Shown here in pieces: positions 36,179-44,041 of a DNA stretch of 64,000 nucleotides. A model generated the notes under the pieces. The model had not been told where the DNA came from and did no database searches. It saw only the letters and a list, made by a program, of their open reading frames with translations. Each line of letters starts with the position of its first letter. Position 1 is the stretch's first letter. Source of the stretch: Lichenicoccus sp965213775 (lineage in GTDB: Bacteria; Pseudomonadota; Alphaproteobacteria; Acetobacterales; Acetobacteraceae); contig CBDCAC010000002.1 of NCBI GenBank assembly GCA_965213775.1, positions 592,519 through 656,518 on the forward strand. The letters are read 5' to 3'. Both the position numbers and the translations under genes were made by a program.

Positions 36179-36922
36179 GTGCTGAGGAGCCTCGCCTTTG
36201 CGGCATGGCTCTACGGCATGACGACGGTGCTGGGCGTCGCCGCGATCCCGTTGCGGCTGATGGCGCGCGGCCGGATCCTGGCTTACGCGCAGGGCTGGGC
36301 CGGTCTGGTGCTGGGCGGGCTGCGGCGGCTGTGCGGCGTGCGCCTGGTGGTGATCGGCGGCGAGCACCTGCCGCGCGGCGGTCCGGCGCTGATCGCCTCC
36401 GAGCACGAATCCGCCTTCGACACGCTGGTGTGGATGACGCTGCTGCCGCGGCCGGCCTACGTGCTGAAGCGCGAGCTGACCCGAATCCCGCTGTTCGGGC
36501 CGCTGCTGCTCGGCGCCGGGATGATCGCGGTGCGGCGGGAGGACGGCGCGGCGGCGCTGCGCCGGCTGCTGGCCGATACTGGGCGGGCGGTGGCCGACGG
36601 CCGGCAGGTGGTGATCTTTCCGCAGGGCACCCGGGTTGCGCCTGGCGCGAGTACAGCGCCGCTGCAGCCGGGGATCGTTGCGGTGGCGCGAGCGAGCGGG
36701 CTGCCGGTGATCCCGGTTGCGACGGATAGCGGCCGGCGGTGGCCAAGGCGCGGGTTCCGCAAGCAGGCGGGGCCGATCCACATCGTGCTGCGGCCGGCGA
36801 TCCAGCCGGGGCTGTCGCGGCGGGCGCTGCTCGCCCGGCTGGAGACGGAGTGGGCGGCGGGGCGGGCGGCGATCGCGGACCAGGCGTGCGGGCGGCCGGC
36901 TGTGGACAGAACTGGGGAGTGA
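36179..36922 (+). CDS. plsC: 1-acylglycerol-3-phosphate acyltransferase
   Basis: A 247-residue PlsC-type acyltransferase of phospholipid synthesis. The catalytic box is in LIASEHESAFDTLVW (HxxxxD), followed by KRELTRIPLFGPLL, VVIFPQGTRVAPG (FPxGTR block) and LPVIPVATDSG. An N-terminal hydrophobic helix anchors it to the membrane. The start is GTG. It follows the ydcF-like gene by 15 bases in the ftsE cluster. Confidence 0.9.
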   Translation: MLRSLAFAAWLYGMTTVLGVAAIPLRLMARGRILAYAQGWAGLVLGGLRRLCGVRLVVIGGEHLPRGGPALIASEHESAFDTLVWMTLLPRPAYVLKRELTRIPLFGPLLLGAGMIAVRREDGAAALRRLLADTGRAVADGRQVVIFPQGTRVAPGASTAPLQPGIVAVARASGLPVIPVATDSGRRWPRRGFRKQAGPIHIVLRPAIQPGLSRRALLARLETEWAAGRAAIADQACGRPAVDRTGE

Positions 36923-37174
36923 TTGCCGTGCCACCTCGTACCGATCGGCAGGCTCGGCCCTCAAGCTTTTGGCCGCACACGATTCCATCCACAGTGAAAC
37001 TGTGCCCGCAAGCCCGTCCCGAGGCTTGGCGATGGGGGTTGAACTCGAGTAAGGCCTTGAAAAGGCTTGTACGGCGTGCGCCGCTCGCAGCGGCGTCGGA
37101 TTGCCGGCTGCATGGGTCATCCCCATCCCGGCTCTCGTTGCGGTTCCGGCTGCGGCCGTGTTGTGGACGAAGCG

Positions 37175-38206
37175 ATGAGCAGCCCGGCCGCGTCGACCAG
37201 GCGATGGGGCAGCCGGATCGGGCCCGGTCTGCTGCTCCTGGCGCTGCTGGCCGGGGCGGGCTGGCTGGCGGTCGCGGCGCTGATCCGCTCGCGGCTGGAG
37301 ACGGGCCTCGGCGGCTGGGAGCGCGACATGCGTGCCGCCGGCTGGACGATCGACCATGCGCCGGCGCGGGCTGCCGGGCTGTGGCAGGGGGCGGTCGCCG
37401 TGCCGGCGGTGCGGCTGGCCGGCGGCGGCGACGTGGTGCCGGGCGGGATCGTATGGCGGGCGGCGCTGGTGCGGCTGGCTTGGTCGCCGCTTCATTCGTC
37501 GACGCTGAGCATCGACGGCCAGGGGGAAGAAAGCCTCGGCGTCGCCCGCCTGCCGGTGGTGAACGCGACCGGGCCGCTCCAGGTGATGATCGATTTGCAG
37601 GATCCGGGCGCCCCGGTGCCGATCACCGCCGGGGCGCTTGTGCTCGGCGCAGGCGCCGCGCGCTTCAGCCTCGCCGGCGGCAGCCTGCGCCTGGCGCCGC
37701 ATCCTGGGGCGGTCTCCGGCCAGTCGCTGCTCTCGGTGGCGTTGAGCGCGCAGGGCCTGGTGGCGGCGGGGGCGCCGGCGCTGCCGGTCGATCTCGAGGC
37801 GGCGGGCATGCTCAGCGGGCCGGCGACGCCGCCGAGCCTGCCGCCGGCCGAGCGGGTGCGCGCCTGGCAGGCAGCCGGCGGCGCGGTGACGATCCCGCGC
37901 CTCGTCGCCCGGTCAGGTCCGATGACGGTGATGGCCAGCGGTAGCGCCTCGCTCGATGCGGCGCTTCAGCCGGTGGCGCAGGCCAGCCTGCGGCTGACCG
38001 GCGCCGACGCCCTGGTGGATCAGCTCGCCGACATCGGGGTGCTGGGGCGCGGCCAGGCGATCGCGCTTGGCGCCGTCATCGGGCTGCTTGAGCGCAGCCC
38101 GGCGGATGGCGGACCGGCGGTGGTGACGCTGCCGCTGCAGTGGCAGGAGGGTCGGGTGACGGTCGGTGGCTTCACCCTCGCGCGCAGCAAGCCTTTCGCC
38201 TGGTAG
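37175..38206 (+). CDS. DUF2125 family protein
   Basis: 343 residues. One N-terminal TM helix (GPGLLLLALLAGAGWLAVAAL), then a large extracytoplasmic beta-rich domain beginning AGWTIDHAPARAAGLW, typical of DUF2125. No catalytic motif is recognisable and function is unknown. The start MSSPAAS is preferred; the frame is open for 36 further codons upstream but is not protein-like. The 252 bases before it hold no other gene. The position after plsC is conserved in related genomes. Confidence 0.8.
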   Translation: MSSPAASTRRWGSRIGPGLLLLALLAGAGWLAVAALIRSRLETGLGGWERDMRAAGWTIDHAPARAAGLWQGAVAVPAVRLAGGGDVVPGGIVWRAALVRLAWSPLHSSTLSIDGQGEESLGVARLPVVNATGPLQVMIDLQDPGAPVPITAGALVLGAGAARFSLAGGSLRLAPHPGAVSGQSLLSVALSAQGLVAAGAPALPVDLEAAGMLSGPATPPSLPPAERVRAWQAAGGAVTIPRLVARSGPMTVMASGSASLDAALQPVAQASLRLTGADALVDQLADIGVLGRGQAIALGAVIGLLERSPADGGPAVVTLPLQWQEGRVTVGGFTLARSKPFAW

Positions 38207-38250
38207 GCGAACGGGGCTGGAGCTCCCCTAGACCATTTGGCAAAAAATAA

Positions 38251-38310
38251 GAATGGATTTTAAAGGCTCCGCCTTTAATGGGGTCCAGGGGCAAAGCCCC
38301 TGGCCTTCCT
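38251..38310. repeat. Palindromic repeat, single reverse type 1 module (copy 9)
   Basis: A complete type 1 module (TTTAAAGGC/GCCTTTAA and CCAGGGGC/GCCCCTGG hairpins) in reverse, with no partner. It lies between the convergent DUF2125 and phosphorylase-like genes. Confidence 0.9.
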
Positions 38311-38313
38311 GAC

Positions 38314-39402
38314 TTACGCTGCCAGTACCGCCCAAGCGGCGACGGCGCCATTATAGCTCGTGTAGAGGCCGTAGGCGTCATAGACGGCGCTGCCCCAATT
38401 GCCCTGTGCGGTGGTTGGCAGGGCGGCGTTCTGCACCGGGTCGGAGATGTTCCGCACGAAGCCGAAGGCGGTGCCGCTGGCGGCGCAGGCCCGGCCGATC
38501 ACGGCGTCGTCCTCCTCGATGGCGCTGTAGGCGGCGAAGTCGCCGGCGGTGGTGCCGACGACGAAGCCGGCGGTGGTGAGCAGTGAGGTGGCGCCGCCGG
38601 TCTGGTCGACGATGAGCGGAACCGGGTCGCCGGAGTTCAGCCCGTTCGGGTCGAGCTGGGCGAGGGTGTAGCCGGTGCCGAAGGCCTTGTTGAAGCTGGT
38701 GCGCAGGGTGGCGAGGTCGGCAGGCGTGGTCGGGATCGCGAACAGCAGCTTGGCGAGGTCCGGGCTCGCCAGCAGAGTGTCGTCGGCGCGCCAGGCGTTG
38801 CTGTAGACGGGCCAGTCGGCTTGCGGCTGGCCGGCCTGGTAGAGCGTGCCGGCGCTGACGGCGCGCACGGTGCCGACATGGTCGGTGGTATGGGCGCCGC
38901 CGGCGGTGCCGATGGAGAGGATGAGGCTGGGGGCGACCTCGCGGATCAGCAGCGCGATCAAGGCTTCAAGGTAGGTCTGGCCGGGGAAATCAAGGTGGGT
39001 GTTCGACTTGAACAGCAGCACCGGCTTGGCGGCGATCTCGACCAGACGATACTCGCCCCAGAAGCTCCAATCGGCAGGCGCGCCGCTCGGCAGGCCCTGG
39101 GCGTATTTGCGCCAGGCGGTCCAGCTGCCGCGGGTGCGGTCGGCGTAGGGCATCGGGGTGGCGCCGGCGCAGAACACGTGCTGCAGCGCCGCCCACTCGG
39201 CGTCCGCCCAGGTGATGACGATGGCGGTGGCCTGCGGCAGCGTGCCAGTGCTGGGGGCGACGGAAAGTGTCGGCGCGGTGCGGCCGACGGCGGCGTAGTC
39301 GACGACCGGCAGCGGCGGGGCGTTGTTCAGACCCGGGCGGAAGCTTGCGCCCGCGTGCAGCGAACGGCCGAAGCGGCGATAGGGGTTGTGACTGCTGCTC
39401 AT
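38314..39402 (-). CDS. Nucleoside phosphorylase-superfamily protein
   Basis: 362 residues with the purine/MTA phosphorylase fold: TAIVITWADAEWAALQHVFC, LLFKSNTHLDFPG, then SLILSIGTAGGAHTTDHVGT (phosphate/ribose loop) and later AIEEDDAVIGRACAASG, with the acidic residues expected near the base and ribose, and FVRNISDP. It is longer than MTA/SAH nucleosidase (~230 aa), with an N-terminal addition of ~60 residues and an insertion in the middle. The substrate is unknown. The start MSSSHNPYRRFG avoids an upstream extension that translates repeat DNA. It appears to be a single-gene unit. Confidence 0.72.
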   Translation of the reverse strand: MSSSHNPYRRFGRSLHAGASFRPGLNNAPPLPVVDYAAVGRTAPTLSVAPSTGTLPQATAIVITWADAEWAALQHVFCAGATPMPYADRTRGSWTAWRKYAQGLPSGAPADWSFWGEYRLVEIAAKPVLLFKSNTHLDFPGQTYLEALIALLIREVAPSLILSIGTAGGAHTTDHVGTVRAVSAGTLYQAGQPQADWPVYSNAWRADDTLLASPDLAKLLFAIPTTPADLATLRTSFNKAFGTGYTLAQLDPNGLNSGDPVPLIVDQTGGATSLLTTAGFVVGTTAGDFAAYSAIEEDDAVIGRACAASGTAFGFVRNISDPVQNAALPTTAQGNWGSAVYDAYGLYTSYNGAVAAWAVLAA

Positions 39403-39510
39403 GGACTGCTCTCGATTGCGTCGGCCGGCCTCAGCGTGGGACGGCAAACGGCGGCGTTGCAAGTCAAAGCTGCGCGGCCTGGATGGCGGGTCACGGCCGC
39501 TTGTCGAGAG

Positions 39511-39745
39511 CGAAGGCCAGGGGCTTTGCCCCTGGACCCCATTAAAGGCGGAGCCTTTAAAATCCATTCGTTGTCATGCTGAACGGCAGAACTGGTGCTC
39601 GTGAGCCTGTGGATCGATCGGCTCAAGCAAGGAAGACCGTAGTGACAACCTTGAGGATGGGGGGGGGGGGTGGGGCCTCAGGCCCAGTCGTGCGAATGCA
39701 CGCATGCGCGTGACGGCGTCCAGAGGCAGAGCCTCTGGCCTTCCT
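39511..39745. repeat. Composite palindromic repeat with G12 tract (copy 10)
   Basis: Type 1 forward at 39511-39568. Type 2 reverse at 39655-39745 carries the GTGCGAATGCACG...GCGTGACGG insertion and begins with a run of about 12 G (39659-39670). The spacer has a shortened internal motif, ATCGGCTCAAGCAAG (~39628). It lies between two minus-strand genes. Confidence 0.87.
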
Positions 39746-40493
39746 ACGCCCCGTGCAAATTGCGGGCGAACAGGGCGAGCATCCAGCAGACAGCCTGGCC
39801 GAACAGGGCCGCGTCGTAGCGCGGACCCTCGTCGCGCAGAAAGGCGTGCGCGGCGTTGACCTCGTGCCACTCGTAGACTGCGCCAACCGCCTCCAGGCGC
39901 TCGCGGATCAGCTGGCGGCCGGCAAAGGGCACGTGCGGGTCTTGCCGGCCCCAGACGAATATTGCCTCAGCCTTGAGCTCGGCCATGCGGGCGAGGCTGT
40001 CATCAGCGCGGCCGGCGCCGAGGCTGCCGGAGTGGATGTCGGTGGCGTAGAAGCAGGCGCACGCGCGCACGGACGGGTTGAGCGCGGCGCGGTAGGCGAG
40101 ATGGCCGCCGAGGCAGACGCCGGCGGTGGCGAGCTGGCCGGTGCAGGCGGGATGTCGGGTGAGGGCGGCCAGAGCCGCGCGGGCGTCGGCGTCGTAGGCG
40201 GCGACGGGCTTTTCGAACTTCAGCGCGTTGCCGCGCTCGGTGCCGGCCGCGTCGTAGGGCAGCGCGGTGCCGGCGGGCTCGTATTCGTGGTAGACCTCGG
40301 GGACGGCGACGATGTGGCCGTGGCCGGCGAGCAGGGCGGCGAGGCGGCGGATCGGGCTGGTGACCTGGTAGATTTCAGAGAACAGCGCGACGCCGGGATA
40401 CCGGCCGGCGACGGCGGGGCGAAGGATGTGAAGGCGCATCGTTCCGGCCGCGTTCGGCAGGGCGACATCGTCGGTCTCGGTCTGGATGATCAT
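39744..40493 (-). CDS. Dienelactone hydrolase family protein
   Basis: A 249-residue alpha/beta hydrolase with the dienelactone hydrolase triad: Cys nucleophile in TAGVCLGGHLAYR, Asp in VWGRQDPHVPF, His in VNAAHAFLRDEG. The activating Glu of SEIYQVT is also present. Classic members open dienelactones in chlorocatechol breakdown, but many act on other esters. No aromatic degradation genes are nearby. It is divergent from the second ExoIII gene, starts 30 bases apart. Confidence 0.87.
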   Translation of the reverse strand: MIIQTETDDVALPNAAGTMRLHILRPAVAGRYPGVALFSEIYQVTSPIRRLAALLAGHGHIVAVPEVYHEYEPAGTALPYDAAGTERGNALKFEKPVAAYDADARAALAALTRHPACTGQLATAGVCLGGHLAYRAALNPSVRACACFYATDIHSGSLGAGRADDSLARMAELKAEAIFVWGRQDPHVPFAGRQLIRERLEAVGAVYEWHEVNAAHAFLRDEGPRYDAALFGQAVCWMLALFARNLHGA

Positions 40494-40522
40494 GCGGACC
40501 CGGCCTTCTTGGCAGGGGCAGC

Positions 40523-41338
40523 ATGAAGATCGCCTCGTTCAACATCAATGGCGTGAACGGCAGGCTGGCCAACCTGCGGGCTTGGCTTGAGGCGGCGGCG
40601 CCGGACGTCGTGTGCCTGCAGGAGCTCAAATGCGAGCAGGGCGCGTTTCCGGCGGCGGCGCTGGAGGCGGCGGGGTATGGCGCGGTGTGGGCCGGGCAGC
40701 GCAGCTGGAACGGGGTTGCGATCCTGGCGCGCGGGGCGAGCCCGGTATTGACCCGCCGAGGCTTGCCGGGCGACCCGGCGGATTTGCAGGCGCGCTACAT
40801 CGAGGCGGCGGTGGCGGGCGTGCTGGTCGGCTGCCTGTATGCGCCGAACGGCAATCCGCAGCCCGGGCCCAAATTCGCCTACAAGCTGGCCTGGCACGCG
40901 CGGCATGCCGAGCATGCGGCAATTTTGCTGGCGACCGGCGCGCCGGTGGTGATGGCGGGCGATTACAATGTGGTGCCGACCGACAGCGACATCTATCCGA
41001 GCCGCTCATGGGGCGACAACGCGCTGCTGCAGCCGCAACCCCGCGCCGCCTACGCCGCGCTGCTGGCCCAGGGCTGGACGGACGCGTTGCGCACGCGCCA
41101 TCCGGCGGAGCCCTGCTACACCTTCTGGGACTACAAGCGCGACCGTTGGGCGCGCGACGCCGGGATGCGGCTTGACCACCTGCTGCTCGGGCCGGCGGCG
41201 GCGGCGCGGCTGGCCGATGCGGGGGTGGACCGCTGGGTGCGGGGCGAGGCGCATGCCTCCGACCACGCGCCGGCCTGGGTGATGCTGGACGACGGCAAGC
41301 GCCGGCGGGGAGGTCGGAGATCGGCGAGCGCCGGCTGA
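40523..41338 (+). CDS. xth: Exodeoxyribonuclease III (paralogue 2)
   Basis: A 271-residue AP endonuclease/exonuclease: MKIASFNINGVNGRL, CLQELKCEQG (metal Glu), YAPNGNPQPGPKFAYKL, VMAGDYNVVPTDSDIY, CYTFWDYKRDRWARDAGMRL, DHLLL and HASDHAPAWVML (catalytic His). It differs clearly from the paralogue at 7644: this one is the ExoIII/ExoA type with the WDY motif. Such pairs are common in alphaproteobacteria. The next gene's frame begins 30 bases beyond its stop. Confidence 0.93.
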   Translation: MKIASFNINGVNGRLANLRAWLEAAAPDVVCLQELKCEQGAFPAAALEAAGYGAVWAGQRSWNGVAILARGASPVLTRRGLPGDPADLQARYIEAAVAGVLVGCLYAPNGNPQPGPKFAYKLAWHARHAEHAAILLATGAPVVMAGDYNVVPTDSDIYPSRSWGDNALLQPQPRAAYAALLAQGWTDALRTRHPAEPCYTFWDYKRDRWARDAGMRLDHLLLGPAAAARLADAGVDRWVRGEAHASDHAPAWVMLDDGKRRRGGRRSASAG

Positions 41339-41367
41339 GCATCTCCGAGCGGCGGGCGGTCGCCGCC

Positions 41368-42258
41368 TTGCTGCGGCGGGCGGAGCGCGACCGGCGGGAC
41401 GGCGCGGCGCTGCTGGATGACGGCTCGGCGCGGCTGCTGCTCGCGCTTGCGGCGCGCCGGCTGATCCAGGCGGTGCTGGTCTCCGAGCAGGGGTTCGCGG
41501 CATTGCGGCAGGCCACTCGCGCGGCGGCGATACCGGTTGCGAACCCGCTGCGGGCGGGGCTGCTCGGGTTGCAGGAGCTGGCAGAGGCGAGCGAGGCGGC
41601 GCCGGCGGTGCCCGGAGCGGATGGCCGGTTTGCCGAGCAGGCGGCGGTGTCGCCAGATCAGGCCGCGGCGCTGCGGCGGATGATCGAGCAGAGCCTGGCC
41701 GGTTTCGAGGTGGCGCCGCAGGGCGATGCGCCGGCAGGGCGCGAGGCGCCGCTGCGGCCGGAGCCCGCGCCTCGGCCCGAGCCTGAGCCGGTCGTCCGGG
41801 TCGCGAAGGCAAGCCGGGCCCAGGCGGCGCCGGCGCAGCGCCAGGCCGAGCCGCGCCTGTTCCAGGCGCCGGGCGCGGGCGGGACGATGATCGCGCCGGC
41901 GGCGGCAGGGCCGGTCGGGGCGGCGCCGTTCTGGTCGCTGATGGATCGCTGGGCGGTGGACGACGCGCAGGCCTTGCGACTGATCGGCCATGCCGGCGGG
42001 CTGACGAAGAAGGGCATGCGGCCGCGCTTCCGGCTGGCCGGCGCCGAGGCGAGCCAGTTCCGCCTGCTCCAGCAGATCGACGCGGATCTCGGCTCGGCCT
42101 CGCTTCGCCCGGCCGAGTGGCTGCGCGCGCCGGCGGCCAAGGCGGGGCCGCTCGGCGGGCGCTCGCCGCTCGAGCACATCGCCGAGGCCGGCGAGGCCGG
42201 GGCGCGCGCGGTGCACCGGATGCTGCTGCAGGAGGTGCTGCGCCGCTCGATGGGCTGA
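41368..42258 (+). CDS. MbcA/ParS/Xre antitoxin-like domain protein
   Basis: ~296 residues from a TTG start; no ATG or GTG fits well, so the start is uncertain. The middle is Ala/Pro-rich. The C-terminal ~110 residues look like an Xre helix-turn-helix plus MbcA/ParS toxin-binding domain: WSLMDRWAVDDAQALRLIG, then WLRAPAAKAGPLGGRSPLEH, with a final helix. Antitoxins of this kind usually pair with a RES-domain toxin, but none follows; the next gene is HPP-family. It may be a solitary regulator. The N-terminal ~200 residues are not recognised. Confidence 0.55.
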   Translation: MLRRAERDRRDGAALLDDGSARLLLALAARRLIQAVLVSEQGFAALRQATRAAAIPVANPLRAGLLGLQELAEASEAAPAVPGADGRFAEQAAVSPDQAAALRRMIEQSLAGFEVAPQGDAPAGREAPLRPEPAPRPEPEPVVRVAKASRAQAAPAQRQAEPRLFQAPGAGGTMIAPAAAGPVGAAPFWSLMDRWAVDDAQALRLIGHAGGLTKKGMRPRFRLAGAEASQFRLLQQIDADLGSASLRPAEWLRAPAAKAGPLGGRSPLEHIAEAGEAGARAVHRMLLQEVLRRSMG

Positions 42259-42319
42259 CGCGAGGCAACTGCGGGCGCGGCGCGGCTTTTGAGCGCACGG
42301 AACATCAGGCGGAGACGGA

Positions 42320-42799
42320 ATGGAAAAGCTGGTGCCGCCGGTGCTGCTGGCGGTCGTGCTGGGGGCAATCGGACTGTTCAGCGTCTGGGCGCATCAGCCT
42401 TGGCTGGCGCCGAGCCTGGGCTCGGCGGCGTTCACCCAGTTGCTGAGCCCGGACGAGCCGAGCGCCAAGCCGTACAGCACCGGCGTCGGCCAGCTGATCG
42501 GCGGCGCGGCGGGGTTTTTCGGGCTGTTCGCCACCGGGGCGGAGGCGATGCCGCAGTTCATGGGCGACCATGCGCTGGCGCTGCACCGGGTGCTTGCGGT
42601 GCTGATCGCGGTGCTGGTAGCCGGCATCGCGCAGACGGCGGCGCGGGCCAAGAGCCCGGCCGGCGGCGCGACGGCGCTGATCGTCGCCCTTGGCGTCGAG
42701 TCGGCGAACTGGGCCGGGGTGGGCCGGCTGGTGATCGGGATCGCGCTGGTGACGATGCTGGGCGAGGCGGCGCGCCAGATGATCGTCAGGCTGCGCTAG
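42320..42799 (+). CDS. HPP-family integral membrane protein
   Basis: 159 residues with four hydrophobic segments. The HPP-type core LAPSLGSAAFTQLLSPDEPS corresponds to the PSxGA...P..P loop after TM1; the canonical HPP triplet is not exact. Some HPP proteins transport nitrite; function here is unknown. It ends 103 bases before the rhodopsin gene and may be co-transcribed with it. The Shine-Dalgarno (GGCGGAGACGGA) lies close to the ATG. Confidence 0.7.
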   Translation: MEKLVPPVLLAVVLGAIGLFSVWAHQPWLAPSLGSAAFTQLLSPDEPSAKPYSTGVGQLIGGAAGFFGLFATGAEAMPQFMGDHALALHRVLAVLIAVLVAGIAQTAARAKSPAGGATALIVALGVESANWAGVGRLVIGIALVTMLGEAARQMIVRLR

Positions 42800-42902
42800 G
42801 GCGAGATGGTCACGATCGTGCAAGAAGCGCCTCGCTGCCGGCGACGTGCAGAAACTTCCGCTCCGTGACCGCGCTCTGCGCGCTTACCATTAGGGCGACG
42901 AT

Positions 42903-43673
42903 ATGACCTCGCAGTTCTGGCTCTGGCTTGACGTCTTCGCCATGGCCATCGGCGGCGGGGTGATCCTGTTCCTCGGCAAGCGCCGCACCGCCGCCGAGGA
43001 GGGGCATACGCTTTATCACGGCATCGTGCCGATCATCGCGGCGCTCTCCTACCTCGCCATGGCGTCCGGGCAGGGAAGCCTGCCGCTGCCGGTCGGCGCG
43101 CTGGTCGATCCGGCTGCGAATACCGCCGTCGTGGTCAACCGCATCTTCTACTTCGCGCGCTACATCGACTGGTCGTTCACCACGCCGCTGCTGCTGCTGC
43201 CGCTGGCGCGGCTGGCGACGCACTCGGCGCCGCGCCGGCATGACCTCACCGCCGGGTTGCTGCTGGCCGACTTGATGATGATCCTGACCGCGCTGTTTTT
43301 CGGCCTGTCGATCGTGCCCTGGATCAAGTGGACCTGGTTCCTGGTGTCCTGCGGCGCGTTCCTTGCGGTGCTGTGGGTGATGTGGGTGCCGCTGCTGCAG
43401 CAGAGCCGGCTCGAGCGCGATGACGTGCAGCATGACTACAAGCGCAACGCGCTAGCGCTGACGGTGCTGTGGTTCGTCTACCCGATCGTGCTGCTGTTCG
43501 GCACCGACGGGCTTGGCGTGCTCGGCGCGGTGGCGTCGGTGGCGCTGATCGCCATCGTCGACTTCGTCTCCAAGGTGATTTACGGGCTGATGACGCTGCA
43601 GGGCTTCGTCAAGATCATCGACCGCGACGTCGCAACGACCGAGCCTGGGGTGGCGACGCGTCGGGTGGCCTGA
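42903..43673 (+). CDS. Microbial (type I) rhodopsin with a D-T-P motif
   Basis: A 256-residue, seven-helix retinal protein. Helix G has Lys224 (Schiff base) and Asp220 in IVDFVSKVIYGL. Helix C reads FARYIDWSFTTPLLLLP, giving Arg86, the primary acceptor Asp89 and Thr93. The position of bacteriorhodopsin's Asp96 proton donor is Pro100. Helix F keeps Trp190, Tyr193 and Pro194; Asp123 matches Asp115. Leu97 at the tuning site suggests green absorption. Lack of a donor predicts slow Schiff-base reprotonation, either a slow pump or a sensor. No transducer, carotenoid gene or blh-type oxygenase is in the window. Confidence 0.93.
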   Translation: MTSQFWLWLDVFAMAIGGGVILFLGKRRTAAEEGHTLYHGIVPIIAALSYLAMASGQGSLPLPVGALVDPAANTAVVVNRIFYFARYIDWSFTTPLLLLPLARLATHSAPRRHDLTAGLLLADLMMILTALFFGLSIVPWIKWTWFLVSCGAFLAVLWVMWVPLLQQSRLERDDVQHDYKRNALALTVLWFVYPIVLLFGTDGLGVLGAVASVALIAIVDFVSKVIYGLMTLQGFVKIIDRDVATTEPGVATRRVA

Positions 43674-43675
43674 GG

Positions 43676-43797
43676 GCAAGGCGAGGGGCTTTGCCCCTCG
43701 ACCCCATTAAAGGCTGAGCCTTTAAAATCCATTTTAGGGATGGGGTCTGGGGCCTCGGGCCCCAGCGGAGTTCAGAGGCAGAGCCTCTGACCTTACT
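43676..43797. repeat. Composite palindromic repeat, near spacer-less (copy 11)
   Basis: Type 1 forward at 43676-43733 and type 2 reverse at 43739-43797, separated by about five bases and starting at the rhodopsin stop codon. It could terminate the rhodopsin transcript. Confidence 0.9.
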
Positions 43798-43894
43798 TCT
43801 ATAGGTAGTTTTAAACGTAAGGCATTAGCGTTTTAGGCGAGCAACGAAGTAGTTTTTCTCGCAGTGGTAAGTCTGGACCGCTACCAGAATGAAC

Positions 43895-43924
43895 TTGACG
43901 TGAGACGTGAGATTTGCATACTAT
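43895..43924 (+). promoter_or_regulatory. Sigma70-type promoter candidate for the ATPase/OmpA/Sel1 operon
   Basis: TTGACG (43895-43900), an 18-base spacer, then TACTAT (43919-43924), in the most AT-rich intergenic stretch nearby. It is ~115 bases before the ATPase start. The 240 bases between the repeat and the gene hold no convincing coding sequence. Confidence 0.55.
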
Positions 43925-44041
43925 TTTGCGACTTGCGCCAGGCACGAACGACGGCGATTTGTGGCTCCCAAGCGAGGTCGCGAGACATGGTCATCCTGGC
44001 ACGGCGCGGTTCGGCGGCTGTCGGCGCGTTGAGTTTTTTTG

